Source: JBCCYM01 sp039190005
GTDB taxonomy: Bacteria; Pseudomonadota; Gammaproteobacteria; UBA12402
Direction of reading: 5' to 3'
Assembly: GCA_039190005.1 (NCBI GenBank)
Contig: JBCCYM010000001.1
Location: forward strand, 51,329 to 115,328
DNA length: 64,000 nt
The notes below the pieces were generated by a model. It saw nothing but the letters and a program-made list of their open reading frames with translations, was not told the origin of the DNA and ran no database searches. Positions 18,142-28,391 of the stretch are shown here, piece after piece; the stretch's first letter is position 1, and every line of letters starts with the position of its first letter. Both the position numbers and the translations under genes were made by a program.

Positions 18142-21100
18142 CTAACTCTCTGATTGTTCTAATAATGCACCGGTTCCAAAACATGTCCAGATGATTACTA
18201 TTAATGATAATAAATAGTCAGAAGCCACCTCTGGATCTTCTGCGTCTGAAATAAAAGGTGTATAAGAAGTGAACTGCCCGGTGATCTTCGCCATGGTAAA
18301 AAGGAGATCAGATACAGATGGATTAGATTTATTACAGAATGAGATGATGTTTAGCACAATTTGTATCGATTCACGGCAAATATTCCATTGCTGTAAAAAA
18401 CTCAATGTTGTCTCTAAATCATCCATTGTTGCAAAAATACGTATTGTTTTATTCATAACATCACTCCAATGAAGAAATAACGAATAATCATATAATAGGC
18501 TATTTAGATTTAAATTTTCATATGTTTGAATAAATTCAACAGTAACACGAACCCATTTAATCATGATTCTTAAAACTGCCAAAATTTTGTAAGATTTTCT
18601 AAATGCCCAAGTTGTATTTTCAATCGTGCGACACCCGTAAATGATCAATTCTATCATAATGTCATCATTGCATGCGCTACCCGATTGAGCCAGTGATGAC
18701 GTTTTTTTTGAAGATGACAATTGATCATTGGAATAATTTGGTAAAGTACATTGATTTGTACACTTGCCATTTTCAATTAAATAAGCAACACAGTAGAATG
18801 TCGCAGCCAAAAAACTCGCTAAATCTATAACTGGAGGACCTTTTGGTAATAAATCGACTTTTCCATTGGTGACCTTTTTGATAAATTCAAATGTTAACAC
18901 AAGTGGTATAGGCAGTACTGCCAGCAAAGCTGGTAATTCTAACACATTGCTTATAAATGAAGACAATTCATCGGCGGCAATCGTGCCAAATTGACGCACG
19001 GCATCAGCACTGTTACTTAATATAATGTCAACACTATTTTGCATACCCTGAAAAACACTAATTAATATATCAGGAAAGTTGGGAATATTAATAATTGTAT
19101 TAACAAGTGTATTGACAATATTTTCACTCTCTTGAGTAAGTGTATTCGTTATATCATCACTAATATTTGTCATCGCAGTGGTAACAGATGTTGGCACATC
19201 AAAAGTAGCATTCAGTCCTTCAGCCACTAGCTTTTCGATCAACGATAAAATTTTATTAACTAGATGAAATAAAAAAGAAACCATATGAGATAAAAAACCA
19301 TTACCATTAAATAAGTTAACACTCGCCGGTGGCGAAGTGGTTTTTTCAAGGTTGTTAATTAATGATTGTACACTGTTATCAAATTTGCTTTGAATGCTTG
19401 TTATACCACTCGCAACTACATCTGCCTCGTTAACTAGACCGTTCTGTATGGCACTTGTAGTGAAATAACTCTTAAAGATAGGTTTCATCTGATTAGCAAC
19501 CTCGGCAATATCAACAAAAAATTGCGCTAGTTCAATCAACAGTAAAACCTCAACAACAATTAAAATTTCAGGAAACACAATCAGTAAGACAGCCTTTAAA
19601 CAAAAATCAATGGCATGTTCTAAGAATGGGCATGATTGCAATCCAGGTATTTCCAGACTATCACTTAACATAAAATGTAAGATTTCTGGTGCAACACTGT
19701 GTGATATCTTATGAATAAGATCACCCAGACGGTGAAACAAGCCACAGCCAGTGCTCCCTAAGAGTTGGTTGCTCATTTGTGTACTTTGATTACTAGAAAG
19801 CATGGTCGTAATCTGTTTTTGGCTGGGATCAAAGCTCCAGGTATAGTTTTCATACGGATTAAAACCATCAGGATATTTTGTTGTCGTTGGCTTAGCTGGT
19901 ATGAGTGACGCGGCATAATTTAACGGATCAATACTATTACTGGTAGTTGCATTATTAACACCCTGGATATCAAACTGTGTTGGTTGTTCCTGAGTTTTAG
20001 TAGCTGCATTTCTAATGAATCGGCTCATCGCTGTATCACCAGCACTTGGATTACTAGTATCATTGGTATTAACATATTTGGAATTATAGTTAAATCCCTG
20101 TTGATGAACAGCTGAGGTATTGGTGTAAGTAAATGTGCCACTTGAGTCCTGATAAGTTGAACGTTGTTGAGCACCCAATGATAAAGGAGAGACTGCCCAT
20201 TGGGTTACTGCGCCATTATTTGTGGTGCTATCATCGTCTGCTGCACTACTGTTAAATTTCTGCAAAAATGCCTGTTCTGCTTTGTTGATTAAGAATTGCT
20301 TTACATCGATGATTCTCAAAAACAAACTACAATGTAGTCGACCTCGGGCAGGCACTCTTAACACTAATTTACCGGAGTACTGATTTACTGGTAATAACGC
20401 CGATGTGGTGCGATTAATTAAATGATACGAACGCGTGTGATCGCAAAGAATCTTCAATGCAGTGGCTGAGCGTATCTCAATTAATTGGGTGGAACTCAGC
20501 TGTACCGGATTGCCATACACATTTGTCGGGGTAATCTCAGTATGGTAAAAACACTCATCCGCCACCACAACATTTGATACGTTAGTCTGCGATGACCAAA
20601 TCACTGTATTAGTTTTATCCCTGATGGCTAGACCACCATCATCGGATGCTTGGAGATAAAAAAGAGAGTTAGGAGAGGGCGTGAAACTACTATCATCGTC
20701 GGATGGTGTCCAAATATCAGTACCATCATCGTCACGGAGTACTAAATTACCATCAGCTTGAAAATATAGCTTTCGTGCAAGCGCATCTGTTGATGAACTA
20801 CATGTGGAAGTCTTACTATCCCATACATTAGTCCAATCACTACTGCCTACTTTTTTCTGCCATACTAGCTTGCCTAGATTACTAGTATCACTTTCCGATG
20901 TTATTATCAATAGTCGATAATAAGTATCATTCTCCCCTGGCACTATAATACTTTTACCATCACTTAATAGCAGTTGTTCTGTGCTATTATCCGGGCTTGA
21001 ACCACTAAAACACCGCGCATTTTCAAAACCATCCATTTGGATGACAAACTGTTCTTCTTGCCAACTCGACTCCATCATTTTGTTATAACAAATACTTGCA

Positions 21101-23499
21101 CATATTTTATTGGTCTGAGTATTTTTATTAATATAAATGTATTCAGAATCATGCGAAAAGCGATTTAATGCATAAAAAGCTAAATAATCATCACCTAAAG
21201 ATGAAGCATCATAATAATTACCTTGTGGTTTTGGTTTGCCACCTTCACCTGTTCCTACGCTCCAAGTTGTTTCATTAAGGTTCGTGTCCCAAATAATAAG
21301 ATTTCCTGATGATTGCAAATAAAATACATTAGTAGATTCACCATCATTACCATTTGACCAAACGGCTTTTCCTGAGCTGTTATACACTACCAAACTTCCA
21401 TTACTATGAAACATTAGTTTGACACCACCTTTGTTTGCAATATTAGCAGACCAAATTACTGTCCCATAATTAGAAGATTCACCAGTATGGTTATATAACA
21501 CCAGATTCTCATCACTTTCCTGTAAAATCAACAGGTAGGAATTGCCATTAGTAGTGTTTTTGGTCAAGATACTTTGACCAGAGGTTAGCACTGTACTATT
21601 AGGCTTAAACTCTAGCGAACCATCGCCAGGTGCCTGATAAGAAAATGCCGGTACAGCAATACCATAACCTGACAATGTCGTTGTTATTGGTGTGCCGTAT
21701 TTACTCTCATTAGAATTTTGAATTTGTTGACGCAATACACACAAATTTCCTTTGGAGTCTGAACAGTAAAAACGAAATAATCGCTGTATGCCAGTATTAG
21801 AAAAATAACGCCCATATTTACTGCAACCACCATATAAGGTACTTTTTTTAAGTGGATTATCTTCATTTACCTCAACAGGAAAAGCAAAATCTTGTTTAGC
21901 AATATACCATCCGCCATCAATCTTACCTTGTGAATTAGTATTGGTAAGAATAGCTAATATACCACTGTGTAAAACAGTCATTAATGCAACTTTACCTGCG
22001 TCACTACTAATTTGATATACTTTCACTAAATCAGCAATCGCATTATTAATTTGAACATAGTTCGTAATATTACTGCTGTTAATATGTAAAGTTTGCTTTC
22101 CATTTAAATAGTAAGCGACGCCTTGTGATGACGTTTTTTTTGAGACAGTATTACTAGAAATAGTCAACTTACCTGAGCGCTTGCTGTTGTTACAAATAAC
22201 AGCTAAATCCAGTGCCACACTTTGAAAAGGCTGCGAGCTAGTGAGATCAAATCCACTTATATTTAATAAATTAATACCCGAAGTGTAGGTCGCCGTATCA
22301 GTGGCATAAATAACTTCAATGGGTACAATATGAACACTACCTTGTAAGTCGGTATAAATTAAAAAATGCGGAGCAAGAGGGGTATTACCATTTTGGGTCT
22401 TAACAGAACAATTTATAAGGAACAATCCTTGCCCATTGATATCGTAATAGGTTCTTACATCGATTTTTAAGTTAGGTTGATTAGATATTTGTTGAGCAAA
22501 TATATCATAAAGGGGTAAAATTTTCCAATCGCCTATGGTGGATTGCTTCTCAGCTGATAAAGAATCCTGTAATTCCAGTGATACCTCGGCACTACAGGTC
22601 TTCACTAATAGGTAATACTGCTTCGATGATGCGCCAGCAACAAAAACTGACCAAGCACCATAGATGGATAATCCAGTGTCATTATTACTATCAGACTGAA
22701 CTTGATTGGTTTGCGAATGAGTAATGGCTTCTATACAGGGGACATTCGTGTCTTGGAAAGTCAGGCCATATTTAAACGTATAACCATTACTCGCATTAAT
22801 CAATAACTCTTGGAAACCTTGCGTTACTGAATCACCTTTCTCTGCTCGAGAAGTTTGTTGTTGGTGACGAAAATAAGTCAAACCATTTAAATCCGACTGA
22901 TCATTCGGATTCAACTGCATAAAATGAGAAAACTGGATAAATTCAATCGGACCATAGTGATAGCCAATATCAGCAAAAGTATTTTCCAAAGGTGTACTAT
23001 CCTCCTCATCAACACCAATCAACTGACTTTGTATCTTAGGTAGTGGTTGAAATCCTTCTAACACCGCGTGCAAATTTTGGTAATTGCCACTCGTTTCTAC
23101 TGGGCCAGTAATCGCCGGCACAGCATTGTGAGTGACATCACGAAACAGTTCACCATTAAGTGTTAAGCCACCAGGCGTTTGCAAGCTAGCCATGCTTTGA
23201 GCGGTCAAACCCACCTCTTTAGGATCCACATGCAACGCTTTATCCACCTGTCCCCAAGCAGTGGGGATTAATCCGCTTTTTACCAAACCGGCAAACAGAC
23301 CAACTTTGGCGGAGCCTTTTAAAAACTGACGTCGAGAGACTAATAAATCGAAGGCTTTTAATTCTTTTTCGCGAATGTTGTCATCTTCGATGACATGTTT
23401 GAGCCGTTGGGATAATTTTTCACGCACCTGTTTGAATGAACGGATTTTTTTCTTTTTTTGTTGGTAAGCGTTCGATTTTGATTTTTTATCAGATACCAT
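18142..23499 (-). CDS. Giant Tat-signal protein with two bulb-type lectin domains
   Basis: I do not recognise the whole protein (1785 residues). It begins with an unusually long basic n-region of about 54 residues, then SRRQFLK at 55-61 and a hydrophobic stretch to about AWGQ at 84: a twin-arginine export signal. Two B_lectin (mannose-binding bulb lectin) regions are visible at about 625-750 and 845-975, with repeats such as QESDENLVLY, LQSSGNLIIW and FQADGNLVLRD. The C-terminal third has long hydrophobic helices (LLIVFPEILIVVEVLLLIEL near 1300, LPALLAVLPIPLVLTFEFI near 1530, LLSLIVIIWTCFGTGALL at the end), suggesting membrane contact. AAGGGGG precedes the ATG by five bases, and the gene starts 18 bases after tatC, so it is likely the last gene of the tat operon. 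Base composition looks AT-richer than the neighbours. No enzyme motif was found. Confidence 0.85.
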   Translation of the reverse strand: MVSDKKSKSNAYQQKKKKIRSFKQVREKLSQRLKHVIEDDNIREKELKAFDLLVSRRQFLKGSAKVGLFAGLVKSGLIPTAWGQVDKALHVDPKEVGLTAQSMASLQTPGGLTLNGELFRDVTHNAVPAITGPVETSGNYQNLHAVLEGFQPLPKIQSQLIGVDEEDSTPLENTFADIGYHYGPIEFIQFSHFMQLNPNDQSDLNGLTYFRHQQQTSRAEKGDSVTQGFQELLINASNGYTFKYGLTFQDTNVPCIEAITHSQTNQVQSDSNNDTGLSIYGAWSVFVAGASSKQYYLLVKTCSAEVSLELQDSLSAEKQSTIGDWKILPLYDIFAQQISNQPNLKIDVRTYYDINGQGLFLINCSVKTQNGNTPLAPHFLIYTDLQGSVHIVPIEVIYATDTATYTSGINLLNISGFDLTSSQPFQSVALDLAVICNNSKRSGKLTISSNTVSKKTSSQGVAYYLNGKQTLHINSSNITNYVQINNAIADLVKVYQISSDAGKVALMTVLHSGILAILTNTNSQGKIDGGWYIAKQDFAFPVEVNEDNPLKKSTLYGGCSKYGRYFSNTGIQRLFRFYCSDSKGNLCVLRQQIQNSNESKYGTPITTTLSGYGIAVPAFSYQAPGDGSLEFKPNSTVLTSGQSILTKNTTNGNSYLLILQESDENLVLYNHTGESSNYGTVIWSANIANKGGVKLMFHSNGSLVVYNSSGKAVWSNGNDGESTNVFYLQSSGNLIIWDTNLNETTWSVGTGEGGKPKPQGNYYDASSLGDDYLAFYALNRFSHDSEYIYINKNTQTNKICASICYNKMMESSWQEEQFVIQMDGFENARCFSGSSPDNSTEQLLLSDGKSIIVPGENDTYYRLLIITSESDTSNLGKLVWQKKVGSSDWTNVWDSKTSTCSSSTDALARKLYFQADGNLVLRDDDGTDIWTPSDDDSSFTPSPNSLFYLQASDDGGLAIRDKTNTVIWSSQTNVSNVVVADECFYHTEITPTNVYGNPVQLSSTQLIEIRSATALKILCDHTRSYHLINRTTSALLPVNQYSGKLVLRVPARGRLHCSLFLRIIDVKQFLINKAEQAFLQKFNSSAADDDSTTNNGAVTQWAVSPLSLGAQQRSTYQDSSGTFTYTNTSAVHQQGFNYNSKYVNTNDTSNPSAGDTAMSRFIRNAATKTQEQPTQFDIQGVNNATTSNSIDPLNYAASLIPAKPTTTKYPDGFNPYENYTWSFDPSQKQITTMLSSNQSTQMSNQLLGSTGCGLFHRLGDLIHKISHSVAPEILHFMLSDSLEIPGLQSCPFLEHAIDFCLKAVLLIVFPEILIVVEVLLLIELAQFFVDIAEVANQMKPIFKSYFTTSAIQNGLVNEADVVASGITSIQSKFDNSVQSLINNLEKTTSPPASVNLFNGNGFLSHMVSFLFHLVNKILSLIEKLVAEGLNATFDVPTSVTTAMTNISDDITNTLTQESENIVNTLVNTIINIPNFPDILISVFQGMQNSVDIILSNSADAVRQFGTIAADELSSFISNVLELPALLAVLPIPLVLTFEFIKKVTNGKVDLLPKGPPVIDLASFLAATFYCVAYLIENGKCTNQCTLPNYSNDQLSSSKKTSSLAQSGSACNDDIMIELIIYGCRTIENTTWAFRKSYKILAVLRIMIKWVRVTVEFIQTYENLNLNSLLYDYSLFLHWSDVMNKTIRIFATMDDLETTLSFLQQWNICRESIQIVLNIISFCNKSNPSVSDLLFTMAKITGQFTSYTPFISDAEDPEVASDYLLSLIVIIWTCFGTGALLEQSES

Positions 23500-23517
23500 G
23501 AGTCCCCCTTTATAAGA

Positions 23518-24276
23518 TTAAACCTCATCACCTACTTCATTGATGATGTTTTTTGGTTTCTCTGCCAATAATCTTGCCAGTAATAAACCGATCTCGAATA
23601 AGAGATACATTGGCAATGCCACTAAGGTTTGGCAAACCACTTCGGGTGGGGCGACAAACATGGCGACAATAAAACAGCCGACAAACATATAACGTCGTTT
23701 CTCAGCCAATTGTTTGCGGCTGACAATGCCCAGGCTGACAATTAATAAGACGATCACCGGCATTTCAAATACCAAACCTACCGCGACAGACAGCGTTAAC
23801 AGGAAATTGACGTAGTGATGAATGTCAGTCATGAATTCAACACCCGGCGGTGTTTTGGCAATAAAGAAATGAAATGTCATGGGGCATAAGACAAAGTAGG
23901 TGACGGTCATGCCTAAATAAAATAAAACGGTACTAAAAAAAGCGACCACGCCAAATAGAATGCGCTCGCGACGATAAAGTGCCGGGGCGATAAATCCCCA
24001 CACCTGAAAAATCATAAAAGGCAGGCAAATTAACAGTGATAACACAAAAATGAGTTTGAGCGGTGCGGTGAAAGGCGACATGATGGTTGTCGCAATCATG
24101 TGGCTGCCTTTGGGCATTACTTTTAATAAAGGCAATGCCATGTAGTGGTAGATCGTTGAAGCGAAAGGGTAGAAGCCGATAAACGCAATCGCTAAGAACA
24201 GCAGTATCCAGATAACCCGCCGTCGAATTTCGGCAAGATGGTCAGTAAGCGCTAATGTGTTAGCATGGGCTGACAT
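23518..24276 (-). CDS. tatC: Sec-independent translocase TatC
   Basis: Multi-span receptor of the twin-arginine translocase, which recognises the RR signal with TatB. The 252 residues begin with LTDHLAEIRRRVIWILLFLA, and contain SPFTAPLKLIFVLSLLICLPFMIFQVWGFIAPALYRRER (seen as SPFTAPLKLIF and PFMIFQVWGFIAPALYRRER) near 68-105, with the signal-binding glutamate of the family in FEMPVIVLLIV near 165. Six membrane helices are expected. It is third in tatA-tatB-tatC and is followed after 18 bases by a giant Tat-signal gene. Confidence 0.96.
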   Translation of the reverse strand: MSAHANTLALTDHLAEIRRRVIWILLFLAIAFIGFYPFASTIYHYMALPLLKVMPKGSHMIATTIMSPFTAPLKLIFVLSLLICLPFMIFQVWGFIAPALYRRERILFGVVAFFSTVLFYLGMTVTYFVLCPMTFHFFIAKTPPGVEFMTDIHHYVNFLLTLSVAVGLVFEMPVIVLLIVSLGIVSRKQLAEKRRYMFVGCFIVAMFVAPPEVVCQTLVALPMYLLFEIGLLLARLLAEKPKNIINEVGDEV

Positions 24277-24297
24277 TGTGTCATAATCACTTATAAA

Positions 24298-24492
24298 TTA
24301 CTTATGAGTAACTTTTGCGAGCTCGCCATGTAAACCTAGATCTCTTTCAAGACCTTGGCGCACATCGGTCATGAACGCTTTAGTTCGATTGACATATAAC
24401 ATGATTTGACGTAATACGCCAGGTAGTTTGTTAGGTCCCAGTACTAATAAAGCCAATAAACATACCATTAAAATTTCGCCACTACTAAACAT
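24298..24492 (-). CDS. tatB: Twin-arginine translocase subunit TatB, short form
   Basis: TatB pairs with TatC in signal recognition. The protein starts MFSSGEILMVCLLALLVLGPNKLPGVLRQ (in parts: MFSSGEILMVCLLAL, LVLGPNKLPGVLRQ); the glutamate at position 6 and the LGP hinge are the TatB marks. At 64 residues it is much shorter than the usual 100-170, having lost most of the long cytoplasmic helix and tail. It sits 53 bases after tatA and 21 before tatC. It may be a minimal TatB or a second TatA/B-type subunit. Confidence 0.85.
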   Translation of the reverse strand: MFSSGEILMVCLLALLVLGPNKLPGVLRQIMLYVNRTKAFMTDVRQGLERDLGLHGELAKVTHK

Positions 24493-24545
24493 TTAATTTG
24501 CCCTCGTAAAAATGTTGAATGTCTTACTGTTGATTATATCCATTT

Positions 24546-24749
24546 TTATTGTTTGTCTTCCTTTTTTTCGTCTGTTTTTTCAGACATTGTGTCTGTGTTT
24601 GTATCGTCTTCTTTTTTATTTAAAGCTTGTTTGAAGCCACGGATAGAGTGACCAAGATCGGTGCCAATGCTGCGTACTTTTTTAGTGCCAAATAATAGCA
24701 GTAGTATGACCATCACAATGATGAGTTGCCAAATGCTTATACCTTCCAA
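24546..24749 (-). CDS. tatA: Twin-arginine translocase subunit TatA
   Basis: TatA oligomers form the transient passage for folded proteins. The 67 residues have a membrane helix (WQLIIVMVILLLLFG) followed by the hinge FGTKKVRSIG and an amphipathic helix, then a charged tail (DEKKEDKQ). The start is a TTG codon: a GAGGTG ribosome site lies four bases upstream, and the product then begins MEGISIWQ. First gene of the tatABC-lectin unit. A homolog of tatE/tatD was not seen. Confidence 0.92.
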   Translation of the reverse strand: MEGISIWQLIIVMVILLLLFGTKKVRSIGTDLGHSIRGFKQALNKKEDDTNTDTMSEKTDEKKEDKQ

Positions 24750-24914
24750 AATTCACCTCGCTAATGTTGCTCGTTTTTAAACTTGAGGCAACTATAGCAT
24801 TCTAATATGACAATCTGGTGACAAAACGTGAATTAATTTGAGGAATTTTAGCCAGAAGTTGAGTGAAAGTGTTAACTTATTGATTTATAATGAATTATTT
24901 TTTGGGAGGAGGGA

Positions 24915-25151
24915 TTAGAATTTAATAATGGCAGCTAGGACAAGTACAGCGGCAATTAACATGCTACCAAATCGGATAGTAAGTCTATAACTAAGTCTTT
25001 CCTCTAGCTGTTTTAAATCCTGCTTAGTAGCTAATTTATCTTCAATTATTTCTCTCAAAGCCTCAGCCTGAGCTTCAGCTTGTTGCTCGGTGAAACCAGC
25101 TTCTCTTAGTTTTTTCGCGTGTTTTAATGTATCAAATGTAATGTCACTCAT
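24915..25151 (-). CDS. DUF1640-like coiled-coil membrane protein
   Basis: Small protein of 78 residues from the ATG at 25151: ITFDTLKHAKKLREAGFTEQQAEAQAEALREII (in parts TFDTLKHAKKLREAGF, TEQQAEAQAEALREII), then a coiled-coil segment DLKQLEERLSYRL and a single C-terminal membrane helix (MLIAAVLVLAAIIKF). This is the layout of the DUF1640 family, often seen in proteobacteria near mobile or toxin loci; function unknown. Alternative starts at 25178 (ATG) and 25187 (TTG) exist but add no conserved residues, and none has a clear ribosome site. It is alone between tatA and hemF, same strand. Confidence 0.75.
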   Translation of the reverse strand: MSDITFDTLKHAKKLREAGFTEQQAEAQAEALREIIEDKLATKQDLKQLEERLSYRLTIRFGSMLIAAVLVLAAIIKF

Positions 25152-25205
25152 AGCCAACATTATATCTGAAGTTGACATTATTGGCAAATGTTATGTTATA
25201 GGAAG

Positions 25206-26117
25206 TTACACCCAATCTTTTACTAGCAAAAATGTTTTATAAAGCGCTTCTTCTTCACTGCCGGTTTCCGGCTGCCAATTATAACGCCAGGTCACTTGCG
25301 GTGGTAATGATGATAGAATAGATTCAATACGACCGCCATGTTGCAAGCCGAATAAGGTGCCGCGGTCATAGACCAGATTAAACTCGGCGTAACGTCCGCG
25401 ACGGTAACACTGGAAATCTTTATGTTGTTGCTGGTAATCATGAGTTTTTCGCTGTTCAACAATCGGTGTGTACGCGGGTAAAAAACTATCACCGATGGCT
25501 TGCATGAATTCAAAACAGCGTTCAAATGGCCAATCGTTCAGATCATCAAAGAATAAACCACCAATGCCGCGCGGTTCTTGGCGGTGTTTGATATAAAAAT
25601 AATCATCACACCATTTTTTAAAACGGGAATACACATCGGTGCCGAATGGCTCACAGGCATTTTTCGCGGTTTGATGCCAGTGGCGACAATCGTCAATAAA
25701 ACCATAATAAGGCGTTAAATCGTAGCCGCCGCCAAACCACCAGGTCGGCGTGTCATCTCCGACAGCATCGGTACAAAAAAACCGCACATTCATATGCGTG
25801 GTGGGGACAAAAGGATTAACTGGGTGCATGATCAAAGAAATGCCCAGCACTTGAAACGATTTGCCCGCCAGCTCCGGGCGTTTTGCCGTGGCTGATTTTG
25901 GCAGATTTTTGCCATGAATATGCGAAAAATTCACTGCGCCTTTTTCAAAGACGGCGCCGTTTTCAATCACCCAGGTGCAACTGGTGTTGCCGTGTTGATC
26001 GTTATAATTATCCTGTACAAAGTCTTTTTTACCATCCAGACGGCTTAAGGTCGACGCGATGTTTTGCTGGAGTTGCGTAAGATAAGTGTTTATTTGATTA
26101 ATTTTATGATTATTCAT
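25206..26117 (-). CDS. hemF: Oxygen-dependent coproporphyrinogen-III oxidase HemF
   Basis: Catalyses the O2-dependent decarboxylation of coproporphyrinogen III to protoporphyrinogen IX in haem synthesis, in the cytoplasm. The 303 residues contain [22 protein letters not shown] near 130-145, the [13 protein letters not shown] motif near 188-200 and [20 protein letters not shown] near 240-260, all family signatures. The ATG at 26117 is preferred over the TTG codon immediately before it. It overlaps the end of topA by eight bases, so translation is probably coupled. An O2-dependent enzyme implies aerobic or microaerobic life. Confidence 0.97.
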   Translation of the reverse strand: MNNHKINQINTYLTQLQQNIASTLSRLDGKKDFVQDNYNDQHGNTSCTWVIENGAVFEKGAVNFSHIHGKNLPKSATAKRPELAGKSFQVLGISLIMHPVNPFVPTTHMNVRFFCTDAVGDDTPTWWFGGGYDLTPYYGFIDDCRHWHQTAKNACEPFGTDVYSRFKKWCDDYFYIKHRQEPRGIGGLFFDDLNDWPFERCFEFMQAIGDSFLPAYTPIVEQRKTHDYQQQHKDFQCYRRGRYAEFNLVYDRGTLFGLQHGGRIESILSSLPPQVTWRYNWQPETGSEEEALYKTFLLVKDWV

Positions 26118-28365
26118 CAAGACTTACACTGTATTTGCAATCGGGTTGGGGGCAGATTTTTTTGCTGCCTTTGGTTTTGGTGACTTTCTTGGTTAATATC
26201 GGCCATTCGCATTTAGGACAGGGTTCATCCAGCGGTTCATCCCACAGGGCGTATTTGCAGTCAGGATATTTGGAGCAGGAATAAAATATTTTTCCCCGTC
26301 GCGATTTACGCTGTAAGATGGTGCCTTTATGACACTGCGGGCAGGTCACGCCGGTATCTTTGGGTTTTTCCAAAGGTTCAATATGTTTACACGCGGGATA
26401 GCCCGAACAGCCGATAAATTTGCCATAACGACCGTGTTTGATCTGTAAGGGTTTGCCGCATTCAGGGCATTGTCGATCTAATTGCTCGCTGTCATCGCTG
26501 TCGTTTTTGTCGCCGTCGATGTTGCGGGTGTAGTCGCAATCAGGGTAAGCGGTACAGCCAATGAACCGACCGGCACGCCCTAAGCGCTCCGCCAGTTGAC
26601 TGCCGCATTTAGGACATTTTTCATCAATTTTTTCCTGGGTGACATCGCTGCGTTTGACATTTTGCATGGTATCGTCGACTTTATCTTTAAATGGTTGCCA
26701 GAATTTTTCCAGTAACGGTATCCATTTTTCTTCACCGCGAGAGACAGCGTCTAGCGAATCTTCGAGGTTGGCGGTAAAGGAATAATCGACATAGCGGGTA
26801 AAATAAAGCATTAAAAATTTATTGACCACGCGTCCGACATCGGTTGGCGCGAAACGCTTTTGCGTCAAGGTGACATAGTCACGCGCTTTGAGCGTGGCGA
26901 TAATGCTGGCATAGGTGGAAGGGCGTCCAATACCGTATTCTTCCAGTGTTTTAATCAAGCTTGCTTCGGTATAACGCGGCGGTGGTTCAGTGAAATGTTG
27001 TTGGGCGATGATGTCTTCAAGATCGACGAGCTCGCCTTTTTCTAATGGCGGTAATTGCATAGCGTCATCATCAGTTTGATCGGTTTTCTGATCGTCTTTG
27101 CCTTCAAGATAGACTAACATAAAGCCGGGCGACGCGATGGTCGAGCCATTAGAGCGGAAACGGTTGCCCTCGCCACAGCTGAAATCAATGGCGACGGTGT
27201 CAATGAGCGCGTGAATCATTTGACAGGCGACGGTACGTTTCCAAATCAATGTGTATAATTTTTTTTGGTCAGCTTCTAGCTTCATCTGACTGGGTATGTT
27301 GGTAAATACGGTCGGACGGATGGCTTCGTGTGCTTCTTGCGCGTTTTTGGTTTTGGTTTTGAACACACGGGCTTGTTTGGGCAAGTTTTCTTTGCCATAT
27401 TCTTTGACAATAAAATCGCGTAAGCTGGTAACCGCTTCGTTGGATAAATAGGTTGAATCGGTACGCATATAGGTAATACAGCCGGCTTCATAAAGCTGTT
27501 GCGCGGCGCGCATGGTGCGCTGGGCGGTAAAACCGAGTTTTCTCGCGGCTTCCTGTTGCATGGTTGAGGTGATAAATGGCGCGGTAGAATGCCGTTTGCG
27601 CTGTTTCTTTTCAACATGGCTGACTTCAAGTTTGCCATCGACTTGCTCAAGCAGGTCTTTTTTGACCGCGTGCGCGTCTTTTTCATTGGTGATTGAGAAC
27701 TGCTCAAGTTTTTTGCGTTGATATTCCACAAGCCGAGCGGAAAACGCTTTGCCTTTGGCTTTGAGCGCGGCGTTGATGCGCCAGTATTCTTGTTTTTTGA
27801 ATTGCTCAATTTCAATTTCGCGTTCAACGATTAAGCGCAGTGCCGGACTTTGTACCCGACCGGCGGATAATCCCGGGCGCACTTTGCGCCAAAGCAGTGG
27901 CGAGAGATTGAAGCCAACCAGGTAATCCAAAGCGCGTCTGGCCTGTTGGGCGTGGATTAAATCCATTTCCAGATCACGTGGGTGCTCAACGGCGGCTTGA
28001 ATTGCCGATTTGGTGATTTCATGAAACACAACACGTAAGGTTTTTTTCTTTGCCAATTTTTTTCGCGCGCTTAAAATTTCATAAATATGCCAGGAAATGG
28101 CTTCACCTTCACGGTCAGGATCGGTTGCCAGTAACAACTTATCGGCGGATTTTAACGCTTTTTCAATTTGTGCCACATGTTTGGCGTTGCGTTCAACCAG
28201 TTGGTAGGTCATGGCAAAGTTGTTATCCGGGTCAACGGCGCCTTCTTTGGGAATAAGATCACGCACATGGCCGTAAGACGCCAAGACTTGATAGTCTTTG
28301 CCTAAATATTTTTTAATAGTATTCGCTTTTGCCGGTGATTCGACAATGACCAGATTTTTACTCAT
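26110..28365 (-). CDS. topA: DNA topoisomerase I TopA
   Basis: Type IA topoisomerase that relaxes negative supercoils. The Toprim domain opens with [19 protein letters not shown] and includes [14 protein letters not shown] near 80-93. The catalytic tyrosine lies in [13 protein letters not shown] near 300. The C-terminal region carries zinc ribbons ([42 protein letters not shown] shown in part as CPKCGSQL and CPECGKPL) and ends in a cysteine-rich tail. 751 residues, shorter than E. coli TopA (865). It is downstream of smg, 26 bases apart, and upstream of hemF. Confidence 0.97.
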   Translation of the reverse strand: MSKNLVIVESPAKANTIKKYLGKDYQVLASYGHVRDLIPKEGAVDPDNNFAMTYQLVERNAKHVAQIEKALKSADKLLLATDPDREGEAISWHIYEILSARKKLAKKKTLRVVFHEITKSAIQAAVEHPRDLEMDLIHAQQARRALDYLVGFNLSPLLWRKVRPGLSAGRVQSPALRLIVEREIEIEQFKKQEYWRINAALKAKGKAFSARLVEYQRKKLEQFSITNEKDAHAVKKDLLEQVDGKLEVSHVEKKQRKRHSTAPFITSTMQQEAARKLGFTAQRTMRAAQQLYEAGCITYMRTDSTYLSNEAVTSLRDFIVKEYGKENLPKQARVFKTKTKNAQEAHEAIRPTVFTNIPSQMKLEADQKKLYTLIWKRTVACQMIHALIDTVAIDFSCGEGNRFRSNGSTIASPGFMLVYLEGKDDQKTDQTDDDAMQLPPLEKGELVDLEDIIAQQHFTEPPPRYTEASLIKTLEEYGIGRPSTYASIIATLKARDYVTLTQKRFAPTDVGRVVNKFLMLYFTRYVDYSFTANLEDSLDAVSRGEEKWIPLLEKFWQPFKDKVDDTMQNVKRSDVTQEKIDEKCPKCGSQLAERLGRAGRFIGCTAYPDCDYTRNIDGDKNDSDDSEQLDRQCPECGKPLQIKHGRYGKFIGCSGYPACKHIEPLEKPKDTGVTCPQCHKGTILQRKSRRGKIFYSCSKYPDCKYALWDEPLDEPCPKCEWPILTKKVTKTKGSKKICPQPDCKYSVSLDE

Positions 28366-28391
28366 GTAATTTTATTGATTATTATGGATGA

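Noticed and set aside
27282..27827. 181-codon frame overlapping topA in another frame
   Set aside because: Lys/Pro/Ser-rich product without any recognisable pattern, fully inside topA; a shadow frame.
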